NCBI RefSeq assembly: GCF_030407495.1
Contig: NZ_JASDDG010000037.1
Span: forward strand, 1 to 37,034
Direction of reading: 5' to 3'
Source: Arthrobacter sp. APC 3897
GTDB lineage: Bacteria > Actinomycetota > Actinomycetes > Actinomycetales > Micrococcaceae
Length of the DNA stretch: 37,034 nucleotides
Of the stretch, positions 25,447-32,853 are shown one piece after another (position 1 is the first letter of the stretch; the number at the start of each line of letters is the position of its first letter). Under the pieces are notes generated by a model that saw only the letters and a list, made by a program, of their open reading frames with translations, ran no database searches and was not told the DNA's origin. Both the position numbers and the translations under genes were made by a program.

Positions 25447-27230
25447 GCCCTGACACCCTCTTCGGCGGACCGGCCCTGCCGCCCGCTTACCCGGAACGAG
25501 CCGCGTGGGGAACGGCCCCGAAGCTGCGCCAGTGGCAGGCCGAGGCCCTCGAGAAGTTCTTCGCGTCCGATGCCGATGACTTCCTCGCCGTGGCCACCCC
25601 CGGTGCAGGCAAGACAACGTTCGCCCTGCGCGTGGCCACCGAGCTGGTGGACCGCGGGATCGTCAAACGGATCACCGTGGTGGCGCCCACCGACCACCTG
25701 AAGCGGCAGTGGGCGGATGCCGCTGCCAAGGTGGGACTGGCACTGGACCCCAACTTCAAGAATGCTGACGGCCGCCACGGCGACGGATTCATCGGCGTGG
25801 CAGTGACCTACGCCCAGGTGGCTTCCAAGCCGATGCTGCACCGGGCCAAGACCGAAGCGGCGCGCACACTGGTGATCCTGGACGAGATCCACCACGGCGG
25901 CGACGCGCTGTCCTGGGGCGACGGTATCCGGGAAGCCTTTGAGCCGGCAGTCAAGCGGCTGTCCCTTACCGGTACGCCGTTCCGCTCCGACACCGCGGCC
26001 ATTCCCTTTGTTGAATACGAAAAGGACCGTGACGGGATCCGCCGGTCCAAGGCGGACTACACCTACGGTTACGGGCAGGCGCTGAAGGACCATGTGGTGC
26101 GCCCGGTGATGTTCATGGCTTACTCCGGCACCATGCGCTGGCGCACCAGCGCCGGCGATGAAATGGCTGCCTCCCTCGGCGAGGCCGCCGTCACCAAGGA
26201 CATCACGGCCCAGGCCTGGCGGACTGCGCTGAATCCCACGGGCGAGTGGATTCCGTCGGTGCTGGCTGCCGCTGACCGCAGGCTCTCCGAAGTGCGCCGG
26301 GCAGTGCCCGACGCCGGCGGGCTGGTGATTGCCACCGACCACGACGACGCCCGCGCCTACGCGGGTCAGCTGAAGAAGATCACGGGGGAGTCTCCCACGG
26401 TCATTCTCTCCGACGACGCCAAGGCCTCGGACAAGATTGATGAGTTCTCCGCCGGCGACCAGCGCTGGATGGTGGCTGTGCGCATGGTGTCCGAAGGGGT
26501 GGACGTTCCGCGCCTGGCGGTGGGCGTCTACGCCACCTCCACGGCAACCCCGCTGTTCTTCGCGCAGGCCGTCGGCCGGTTTGTGCGTGCCCGCAAGCGC
26601 GGTGAAACGGCCTCGGTGTTCCTGCCCTCGGTACCCAACCTGATGGCACTGGCGAACCAGTTGGAACTGGAACGCGACCACGCCCTGGACCGCCCGGAGA
26701 ACCATCTGGAAGAAGAAGGGTTCGCGCTGGAGGACAGCCTCATGGAGGCCGCCAACCGCGAAGAAAAGGCTTCCGATTCCCTCACCAAGCAGAAGTTTGA
26801 GGCACTGGAATCCCAGGCCTCCTTTGACCGCGTATTGTTCGACGGCGGCGAGTTTGGCACCGGGGGAGAGCTGGGCAGCGAAGAGGAACAGGACTTCCTG
26901 GGCATTCCCGGCCTGCTCGACGCAGACCAGGTGGGCATGCTGCTGCGCCAGCGCCAGCAGGAGCAGCAGTCCCGCCGCGGCCGCAAGACGGCTGCAGCGC
27001 CCGAGCCGGAAGCCGCCCCCGCGGTCATGGACCACCGGCAGCTTACGGAACTGCGCGGCCAGCTGGCTAAGAACGTCTCGGCCTGGTCAGCCCGCTCCGG
27101 GATGCCGCACGGCGTGGTGCACAGCGAGCTGCGCCGAATCTGCGGCGGACCGCCCGTGGCACAGGCCAACGAGGAACAGCTCAACCAGCGGCTGAAGAAG
27201 CTGCAGGACTGGTTCATCGGGCGCAAGTAG
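25443..27230 (+). CDS. Superfamily 2 DEAD/DEAH-box helicase
   Basis: 595 aa. Motif I is ATPGAGKTT (51-59), motif II DEIH (147-150), motif III LTGTPF (175-180), motif VI AQAVGRFVRARKRGE; a Q-like WQAEAL (31-36) lies before motif I. It resembles UvrB/RecQ-neighbour type restriction-like SF2 helicases (ResIII/helicase C) without a nuclease domain. The C-terminal third (about 420-595) is acidic then Gln/Arg-rich with a short helical tail. Start GTG 25443 overlaps the MFS stop by 4 nt; AGGAAAGG lies 13 nt upstream. The cellular role is unknown. Confidence 0.9.
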   Translation: MSPDTLFGGPALPPAYPERAAWGTAPKLRQWQAEALEKFFASDADDFLAVATPGAGKTTFALRVATELVDRGIVKRITVVAPTDHLKRQWADAAAKVGLALDPNFKNADGRHGDGFIGVAVTYAQVASKPMLHRAKTEAARTLVILDEIHHGGDALSWGDGIREAFEPAVKRLSLTGTPFRSDTAAIPFVEYEKDRDGIRRSKADYTYGYGQALKDHVVRPVMFMAYSGTMRWRTSAGDEMAASLGEAAVTKDITAQAWRTALNPTGEWIPSVLAAADRRLSEVRRAVPDAGGLVIATDHDDARAYAGQLKKITGESPTVILSDDAKASDKIDEFSAGDQRWMVAVRMVSEGVDVPRLAVGVYATSTATPLFFAQAVGRFVRARKRGETASVFLPSVPNLMALANQLELERDHALDRPENHLEEEGFALEDSLMEAANREEKASDSLTKQKFEALESQASFDRVLFDGGEFGTGGELGSEEEQDFLGIPGLLDADQVGMLLRQRQQEQQSRRGRKTAAAPEPEAAPAVMDHRQLTELRGQLAKNVSAWSARSGMPHGVVHSELRRICGGPPVAQANEEQLNQRLKKLQDWFIGRK

Positions 27231-27291
27231 GCAGAACAGATGTCGCCGGAACCGTGCGGGCTGGTCCGGGTCCATGGTTAGCGTCCGTAGA

Positions 27292-27334
27292 ACAGATAAC
27301 GGGCTTACGGGGGACGGTTAGGCCCGTTATCTGT
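27292..27334. repeat. 13-bp inverted repeat downstream of the helicase gene
   Basis: ACAGATAACGGGC (27292-27304) and its exact reverse complement (27322-27334) have a 17-nt loop. It lies about 60 nt after the helicase stop. It could act as a transcript end but has no T-run. It is formed by the first two copies of the motif cluster. Confidence 0.75.
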
Positions 27335-27513
27335 ACTGGAGAGGTCTCAACCCAGAGCGCCAGGGCAGACGGCGAGTCCAAGCACCGGGGTTGAGCGACT
27401 TTGGGGCCCTGATCCGCACAAAGGACCCCTGGCTGCCATCGACGGTGCAGCTATGGCCGGTTCCAAGCGGCGGAGATTACCGTTTGCCCGTACCGGATCG
27501 TTGTGCTGGATCA

Positions 27514-27665
27514 TTCGTGCAGATAACGGGCCTAAACCCGGGCAGCGCGAATTCTTCGTGCAGATAACGGGCGCGAACAGGCGGATATGGCCGTTATGGG
27601 CCCGGGATCTGCACGAGAGATTTCGGCAAGCCCCGTATCTGCACGAGAGATTTCGGCAAGCCCGT
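27514..27665. repeat. Cluster of direct and inverted CAGATAACGGGC-related repeats
   Basis: TTCGTGCAGATAACGGGC occurs at 27514-27531 and 27555-27572 (period 41). Then a 30-bp unit beginning ATCTGCACGAGAGATTTCGG is tandemly repeated at 27607-27636 and 27637-27665, its first ten bases being the reverse complement of TCGTGCAGAT in the earlier copies. The two pairs can therefore form nested stems. With the inverted repeat at 27292-27334 this makes six related copies. Confidence 0.85.
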
Positions 27666-27685
27666 GCCCTGAACGCAGGACCGGG

Positions 27686-27713
27686 GCGACACAGAAGAGG
27701 CGACACAGAAGAG
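27686..27713. repeat. 14-bp tandem duplication
   Basis: GCGACACAGAAGAG is present twice in direct succession (27686-27699, 27700-27713). The second copy contributes the left arm of the following hairpin. Confidence 0.8.
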
Positions 27714-27747
27714 GCGCCGGAACATTACGCTCCGGCACCCCTTCTGT
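27705..27747 (-). terminator. Imperfect long hairpin downstream of pncA
   Basis: ACAGAAG (27705-27711) pairs with CTTCTGT (27741-27747), GG with CC, and GCCGGA (27716-27721) with TCCGGC (27731-27736), with single mismatches between and a 9-nt loop. It is located 67 nt after the pncA stop and is the best candidate for the end of the pncBA transcript. Confidence 0.5.
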
Positions 27748-27768
27748 CTTGGTGTTCTGCTCTGTTTG

Positions 27769-27796
27769 GTCCGCGCCGTGCAGTCCGCGCCGTGCG
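27769..27796. repeat. Second 14-bp tandem duplication
   Basis: GTCCGCGCCGTGCA (27769-27782) is followed by GTCCGCGCCGTGCG (27783-27796), differing in the last base. It lies immediately downstream of the pncA stop codon on the minus strand. Confidence 0.75.
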
Positions 27797-27813
27797 GTCC
27801 GTCTGAACCGGAA

Positions 27814-28437
27814 TTACAGGTCCAGCAGCTCCACTCCGGCGTCTTCCAGTTCGGCCAGGGCCGCACGGGTGTCAGCGCGGTTGATTCCGGCGCACAGATC
27901 GGGAATGACGAATGTGTCATACCCGGCTGCAACGGAATCCAGCGCGGTGGCCCGGACGCAGTAGTCGGTGGCAAGGCCCACGATGACAACCTCATCGACG
28001 TCGTTCTCGCGAAGCCAATCATCCAGGCTGACCGTCTCGGCCGGATCAGCCGGTGCGGCGGCCGCATCCGGATCGCCCGTCGGCACTTCGTCTTCAGGGG
28101 CAAGCACGCCTTCGAAGCCGGAATAGGCGGCCTCGTACTGGCCTTTGCGGAAGAAGGCATCAATGTGCTCGGTGTCCAGATCCGGGTGCGGGCTGGCTCC
28201 GGTGGTGCCGGCGACACAGTGCACCGGCCAGGATTCCTTGTAGTCCGGGGTGTCCGAGAAGTGGGATCCGGGCTCTATATGCCAGTCCTGAGTCGCAGCC
28301 ACCACGTCGTAGCGGCCCAGCGTCGTCTCGATGTAGTCGGTAATGTCCGACGCCGTGTCGGCACCGCCGGGAACGGCGAGCGAACCTCCTTCGCAGAAGT
28401 CGTTCTGGACGTCAACAACAATCAGGGCGCGCGTCAT
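27814..28437 (-). CDS. pncA: Nicotinamidase (isochorismatase-fold amidohydrolase)
   Basis: 207 aa. Hydrolyses nicotinamide to nicotinate and ammonia for NAD salvage. Catalytic triad D9 (VVDVQNDF), K98 (FRKGQY) and C160 (ATDYCVRATALD); metal ligands D51, H53 and H59 in DWHIEPGSH. An Ala/Pro/Asp-rich stretch (about 113-137) looks like a loop insertion relative to compact PncA proteins. The start overlaps the pncB stop (ATGA), so the two salvage enzymes are coupled, and the product of this one is the substrate of the other. Confidence 0.94.
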   Translation of the reverse strand: MTRALIVVDVQNDFCEGGSLAVPGGADTASDITDYIETTLGRYDVVAATQDWHIEPGSHFSDTPDYKESWPVHCVAGTTGASPHPDLDTEHIDAFFRKGQYEAAYSGFEGVLAPEDEVPTGDPDAAAAPADPAETVSLDDWLRENDVDEVVIVGLATDYCVRATALDSVAAGYDTFVIPDLCAGINRADTRAALAELEDAGVELLDL

Positions 28438-29765
28438 ACTTCCTCCTCGTATTCTGTGGGGATCACCGGTTCGCCGCGCTGCAGGCGGTGCACGGCGTCG
28501 GGCAGTTCAGCCAGTGACGCGGTGTGCCGTTTGGCTGCACGCTCCACGCCTTCGGCCCCGGTCCAGCCGGGCAGGACCTCGCCGTCGGCAACAAACTGTT
28601 CCAGCAGCGGCCGGTCGTTGCCGTCATCCAGCGGCCGGTGGCCAATACCGACGACCTCGGCCGTGGCCGTTGCGTGCTCATTGAGCCGGCGCAGGGCATA
28701 CTTCCTGCCGCCCAGGGAGGCCTTGTTCTTGGCTGCCTTGGCGACGGAAACAAACTCATGGTCATCCCCTTCCCGGCTGACCAGCTTGTAGACCATGCCG
28801 GCGGTCGGGGCGCCGGACCCGGTGACCAGGGAAGTTCCGACGCCGTAGGCGTCCACCGGGGCGGAGGCCAGGGATGCGATGGCGTATTCATCCAGGTCCG
28901 AAGTCACCATGATGCGGGTATCCGTGTTCCCGAGGTCATCCAGCAGCTCCCGAACCCAGCGGGCCTGGGCCACGAGGTCACCGGAATCCAGCCGGACACC
29001 GCCAAGTTTCTGCCCCGCAACAGCAACGGCGTTGCGCACGCCGGCTTCGACGTCGTACGTGTCCACCAGCAGCGAGGTGTTGGCGCCAAGGGAACCCACC
29101 TGGGCTTCGAAGGCATCGCGCTCCGTGTCATGCAGGAGGGTGAAGGAGTGGGCTGCGGTGCCTACCGTCTTCAGGCCGTACCTGCGTCCAGCCTCCAGGT
29201 TGGAGGTGCTGTCGAAGCCGGCGATGATCGCGGCGCGGGCCGCGGCGACGGCGGACTCCTCATGCGTGCGGCGCGATCCCATCTCGATGCAGGGCCGTCC
29301 GCCGGCAGCCATCACCATGCGGGAGGCCGCCGAAGCAATGGCGCTGTCATGGTTCAGCACCGAAAGCACCAGCGTTTCCAGGATGCAGGCTTCGGCAAAA
29401 GTGGATTCCACCGTCAGGATCGGCGAATGCGGGAAGTATGCCTCGCCTTCTGCGTAGCCGAAAATGTTGCCGGAGAAGCGGAAGTCCGCCAGCCATTCCA
29501 GGGTCGTTTCGTCCACTACGGCGGTGTCCGCCAGGAACTGCAGCTGGTCCGCACCGAAGCGGAAAGCGGTCAGGGCTTCGAGGATCCGTCCGGTGCCGGC
29601 GACCACGCCGTACCGGCGTCCGTCGGGCAGCCTGCGGCCGAAGACCTCAAACACCGATCTGCGGGAGGCCTTGCCCGAGTGCAGGGCAGCCTGCAGCATG
29701 GTCAGCTCGTAATGGTCTGTATAGAGGGCGGCATTTGGCTGGCGCCACGTTGAAGGGCTGTTCAC
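28434..29765 (-). CDS. pncB: Nicotinate phosphoribosyltransferase
   Basis: 443 aa from GTG 29765. Converts nicotinate and PRPP (with ATP) to nicotinate mononucleotide, the entry step of the Preiss-Handler pathway. Seen: YTDHYELTMLQAAL near the N-terminus, GTAAHSFTLLH (the active-site His region) and GVRLDSGDLVAQA for phosphoribosyl binding. TTG 29771 is a possible alternative start, but GTG 29765 sits exactly 7 nt after TAGAGT, matching the leaderless pattern. It is divergent from clpS; M. tuberculosis pncB1 lies in the same relation to clpS. Confidence 0.94.
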   Translation of the reverse strand: MNSPSTWRQPNAALYTDHYELTMLQAALHSGKASRRSVFEVFGRRLPDGRRYGVVAGTGRILEALTAFRFGADQLQFLADTAVVDETTLEWLADFRFSGNIFGYAEGEAYFPHSPILTVESTFAEACILETLVLSVLNHDSAIASAASRMVMAAGGRPCIEMGSRRTHEESAVAAARAAIIAGFDSTSNLEAGRRYGLKTVGTAAHSFTLLHDTERDAFEAQVGSLGANTSLLVDTYDVEAGVRNAVAVAGQKLGGVRLDSGDLVAQARWVRELLDDLGNTDTRIMVTSDLDEYAIASLASAPVDAYGVGTSLVTGSGAPTAGMVYKLVSREGDDHEFVSVAKAAKNKASLGGRKYALRRLNEHATATAEVVGIGHRPLDDGNDRPLLEQFVADGEVLPGWTGAEGVERAAKRHTASLAELPDAVHRLQRGEPVIPTEYEEEV

Positions 29766-29854
29766 AGTCAAAACTCTATCCCCCGTTCGCTTATTGAGTA
29801 GAAGACATCCGGTGGCGGTTCGGGAACCGGGTCCAACCTACAATTGGAGTCATG
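29763..29854. promoter_or_regulatory. Divergent leaderless promoters of pncB and clpS
   Basis: On the minus strand TAGAGT (29778-29773) is 7 nt before GTG 29765 (pncB). On the plus strand TACAAT (29839-29844), close to the consensus -10, is 7 nt before ATG 29852 (clpS). The two -10 boxes are 60 bp apart, so any regulator bound between them could affect both genes. GGAG 3 nt before the clpS ATG is too close for a good ribosome site. Confidence 0.55.
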
Positions 29855-30184
29855 ACGTTGAGCACTGCACCCGGCGCTGTCCTGAGCACTTCGGCGGGTA
29901 CCGACACCCTCGAGCGTACCGATACGGAATCCCTGGTTGGCAAGGATGTGCCGTGGGTGGTGATCGTATGGAATGATCCGGTGAACCTGATGAGCTATGT
30001 CAGCTACGTGTTCCGCAGCTACTTTGGCTACTCGGAGGCCAAAGCCAACAAGCTCATGATGGAAGTGCACGAGCAGGGCAAATCGGTGGTTGCCGCCGGC
30101 TCCCGCGAATCCGCGGAGCGCGACACCACGGCCATGCACTCCTTCGGACTCTGGGCCACCTTCCAAAAGACCGACGAGCCTTAA
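29852..30184 (+). CDS. clpS: ATP-dependent Clp protease adaptor ClpS
   Basis: 110 aa. Delivers N-degron substrates to a ClpC/ClpA-ClpP protease. A variable 32-residue N-terminal tail is followed by the conserved core: [19 protein letters not shown] (about 36-54), which contains the N-end-rule pocket, then [20 protein letters not shown]. No clp ATPase gene is in the window, so its partner (probably ClpC) is elsewhere. It is followed by DUF2017, its usual actinobacterial neighbour. Confidence 0.95.
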   Translation: MTLSTAPGAVLSTSAGTDTLERTDTESLVGKDVPWVVIVWNDPVNLMSYVSYVFRSYFGYSEAKANKLMMEVHEQGKSVVAAGSRESAERDTTAMHSFGLWATFQKTDEP

Positions 30185-30301
30185 CCGGCCGCCCTGTCCG
30201 CAGCGGCCGTCGAGCGCGGCCGCCTAAAGCGGCGCAGGGGCGGCACCAGAACAGCGGCAACGCAGCACAGACCGGCACCGCCGGCGGATAGGAACACACA
30301 C

Positions 30302-30859
30302 GTGGCTACCGGATTCAAATCCACCCGCAAGGGCATTTCGGCATCGCTGGACGCCGGGGAGCGGGAGCTGCTGCGCAGCCTCTTTGCCGATGTGCTGAAC
30401 ATGCTGGAACCCGAGACCCCCGCCGATGCGGACCCGCTGGCAGCCATGGTGGGTTTGGACACCAGCGCCCGTGTGCCGGATGACTCCGCGCTGCGCCGTC
30501 TGCTGCCGGACGGGGTGCACGGAGACGACGACGAAGCCCTGGAATTCCGCCGCCTCACCGAACGCTCGCTGCGGGAAAACAAGACCGCCGCACTGCGGGC
30601 GGCGTCAGTGCTTCTGGAGTCCAAGCAGCTGCTGCTCAACGCCGATCAAGCCCAGTATTTTGCCCGCGCACTCAACGATGTGCGGCTGGTGCTGGCGGAC
30701 CGCCTCGGGCTGGAAACCGATGAAGACACCGAGCGGCTGCACGGGATCACGGATCCGTCCCAGGCCCGGGACGTGGACGGCTACCTGGCACTCGTTTACA
30801 ACTTCATCACCTGGCTCCAGGAGACCCTGATGCAGGCCATGATTCGTTCCCTGCTGTGA
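30302..30859 (+). CDS. DUF2017 family protein
   Basis: 185 aa, mostly helical and soluble. Contains ISASLDAGERELLRSLFADV near the N-terminus and YLALVYNFITWLQETLMQAM at the C-terminus, matching the uncharacterised protein encoded after clpS in many actinobacteria (Rv1332 in M. tuberculosis). The start is GTG with AGGA about 10 nt upstream. The 117-nt gap after clpS contains a GCGGCC/GGCCGC hairpin (30203-30223) that may lower readthrough. Function unknown; association with ClpS-dependent proteolysis is suggested only by position. Confidence 0.85.
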   Translation: MATGFKSTRKGISASLDAGERELLRSLFADVLNMLEPETPADADPLAAMVGLDTSARVPDDSALRRLLPDGVHGDDDEALEFRRLTERSLRENKTAALRAASVLLESKQLLLNADQAQYFARALNDVRLVLADRLGLETDEDTERLHGITDPSQARDVDGYLALVYNFITWLQETLMQAMIRSLL

Positions 30860-30918
30860 TCAAGAGCACGTTGTACTGAGTACGCGCCGGGGCCGGCGGG
30901 GACTATTGTCGATACATT

Positions 30919-31899
30919 ATGAGCTCTGACCCGGGTAGTTCCACGCTGACGAAACAATCACTGAAGGACGCACAGCGCCGGGATGCACCCATCGGCATCT
31001 TCGACTCCGGAGTGGGTGGCCTGACTGTCGCCCGCGCGGTGATTGATCAGCTGCCCAATGAGTCAATTCTTTATGTGGGTGACACCGCCAGGGGACCGTA
31101 CGGGCCCCTTCCCATTGCCGAAGTCCGTGCCAATGCCCTGGGCGTCATGGATGAGCTGGTGGACTCCGGCGTCAAGCTGCTGGTGATTGCCTGCAATACT
31201 GCGTCCGCCGCTGTGCTGCGGGATGCCCGCGAGCGGTACACCCGCCGCTACGGAATCCCGGTCATCGAGGTGATCCAGCCGGCAGTCCGGCGTGCCGTGG
31301 CGGCCACCCGCTCAGGCCGGGTTGGCGTCATCGGTACTGAAGCCACCGTTGGGTCCCGTGCCTATGACGACACGTTCGCCGCAGCACCGCACCTGGAGAT
31401 CGCGTCCGTGGCATGCCCGGCCTTTGTGCAGTTCGTAGAGGCCGGAGTCACTGCGGGCCCGGAGCTGCTGGCCACCGCCGAAGAATACCTGGCCCCGCTG
31501 AAGTCCCGCGACGTGGACACGCTGGTGCTGGGATGCACCCATTACCCGCTGCTGACCGGCGTGATTTCCTACGTGATGGGCGACGGCGTCACGCTGGTGT
31601 CCAGCGCGGAGGAAACCGCCAAGGACGTCTACCGTGCGCTCATTTCCCACAACCTGCAGCGCATGGCGGACACTGCACCGCAGCATCATTTCGTGGCCAC
31701 GGGTGACGCGGCGTCGTTTGAACTGCTTGCCCGCCGGTTCCTTGGCCCCGAAGTCCTCAGCGTTGAACACGTCGAGCACGTGGCCGCCCACTATCCAACC
31801 GGCAGCATGGCCCGGGTCACCCCGGACATGGTGGCCGCAGCCCGCTCCACCCACCGCGAGAATGGAAGGCCGCACGGCGTCCTTCGGAACGGCACCTAA
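30919..31899 (+). CDS. murI: Glutamate racemase
   Basis: 326 aa. Makes D-glutamate for peptidoglycan. The two catalytic cysteines are C92 (ACNTAS) and C206 (GCTHYP); FDSGVGGLT (28-36) and DTARGPYG carry substrate contacts. About 20 extra residues precede the core, and a 25-residue tail follows. No ribosome site precedes the ATG; TATTGT ends 9 nt before it, so the transcript may begin within a few bases of the start codon. It is directly followed by the metallo-hydrolase gene (TAA then ATG). Confidence 0.95.
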   Translation: MSSDPGSSTLTKQSLKDAQRRDAPIGIFDSGVGGLTVARAVIDQLPNESILYVGDTARGPYGPLPIAEVRANALGVMDELVDSGVKLLVIACNTASAAVLRDARERYTRRYGIPVIEVIQPAVRRAVAATRSGRVGVIGTEATVGSRAYDDTFAAAPHLEIASVACPAFVQFVEAGVTAGPELLATAEEYLAPLKSRDVDTLVLGCTHYPLLTGVISYVMGDGVTLVSSAEETAKDVYRALISHNLQRMADTAPQHHFVATGDAASFELLARRFLGPEVLSVEHVEHVAAHYPTGSMARVTPDMVAAARSTHRENGRPHGVLRNGT

Positions 31900-32751
31900 A
31901 TGAAACTGACCATTGTGGGCTGCAGCGGCTCCTTCCCCGGACCGGCGTCTCCCGCCTCCTGCTACCTCGTGACCGCCAATGACGGCGTCCGCGACTGGCG
32001 CATTCTGCTGGACCTGGGCAACGGTTCCCTGGGCGTACTGCAGCGCTACATGGATCTGCGCGACATTGATGCGGTGCTGCTCACCCATCTGCATCCGGAC
32101 CACTGCATGGATCTGTGCGGCCTCCATGTGGCAGTGCACTGGGACCCGGCCGGCTGGAACCGGGAGCGGATCACCGTCTGGGGCCCCCGGGACACGGCGG
32201 ACCGGATGGCCACCGCCTACGGGCTGCCCCTGGACCCCGGGATGCACGAGGACTTCCAGTTCCAGAACTGGACAAGTGAACAGCCTGTGACGGTCGGCCC
32301 GTTTACCATCACCCCGTATCCGGTGCGGCACCCCGCGGATGAGGCGTACGCGCTGCGCGTTGAAGCAACGGTCATCGATGCGGACGGCAACCCCGTCACC
32401 CGCACGCTGGCCTATTCAGGGGACACGGACTCCTGCGAGGGGCTGGAAGAGGCCGCCCGCGACAGCGACGTTTTTCTGTGCGAGGCAGCTTTCCATGAGG
32501 GCCGCGATGACGCCATCGAGGGTGTTCACCTGACCGGAAAGCGTGCCGGCGCCGCGGCTGCAGCCGCAAACGCGCGCCGGCTGCTGCTCACGCACCTCCC
32601 GGTCTGGAACGACGCAAACGTGTCCGTCGCCGAGGCCAGGGAGACCTATGCGGGGGACCTGGCGGTCGCCGTCGCGGGCGTCTCCTACGACGTCGGCAGT
32701 CCCTTCACGGCGCCGCTGGTTCTGAATCCGGGAGCCCTCCCGGCAGGCTAG
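31900..32751 (+). CDS. Metallo-beta-lactamase-fold hydrolase (Rv1339-like)
   Basis: 283 aa. The metal site includes THLHPDHCMD (62-71), H at PVRHPAD (about 146), SGDTD (about 172-176) and THLPVWND near the C-terminus. Position directly between murI and rph is that of M. tuberculosis Rv1339, reported as an atypical cyclic-nucleotide phosphodiesterase; the family also resembles RNase Z-like hydrolases. A cAMP-degrading role here is inference from the context. The start directly abuts the murI stop. Confidence 0.85.
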   Translation: MKLTIVGCSGSFPGPASPASCYLVTANDGVRDWRILLDLGNGSLGVLQRYMDLRDIDAVLLTHLHPDHCMDLCGLHVAVHWDPAGWNRERITVWGPRDTADRMATAYGLPLDPGMHEDFQFQNWTSEQPVTVGPFTITPYPVRHPADEAYALRVEATVIDADGNPVTRTLAYSGDTDSCEGLEEAARDSDVFLCEAAFHEGRDDAIEGVHLTGKRAGAAAAAANARRLLLTHLPVWNDANVSVAEARETYAGDLAVAVAGVSYDVGSPFTAPLVLNPGALPAG

Positions 32752-32838
32752 CGATAACTCGTACGGCGTTTCCCCAAGGGCCCCGCGTCCGCAGGTCAAG
32801 CTGAGGGGAGCCGGGCCGGTCCGGAGAATGCCGGCGGA

Positions 32839-32853
32839 TAGACTGGGCTCATG
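32839..32853 (+). promoter_or_regulatory. Leaderless-type promoter of rph
   Basis: TAGACT (32839-32844), 6 nt, then ATG 32851, with no ribosome site. This suggests that rph-rdgB form their own transcription unit inside the murI-rdgB cluster. Confidence 0.55.

Larger units (their letters stand above)
27231..27813. other. 583-nt gene-free, repeat-rich interval
   Basis: The interval between the convergent helicase and pncA genes contains only frames that run through repeats and have no ribosome sites or family features. It holds the six-copy motif cluster (27293-27646), a 30-bp tandem duplication, two different 14-bp tandem duplications and a long imperfect hairpin. No insertion-sequence ends or transposase remnants were seen. 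Confidence 0.75.

Noticed and set aside
27607-27665. Possible CRISPR array
   Set aside because: The two 30-bp units are directly adjacent with no spacers, and no cas genes are in the window.
27347-27706. Open frames across the repeat interval, including one with repeated RNLSCR peptides
   Set aside because: The peptide repeat is just translation of the 30-bp DNA repeat. There are no ribosome sites, no domains, and frames overlap on both strands.
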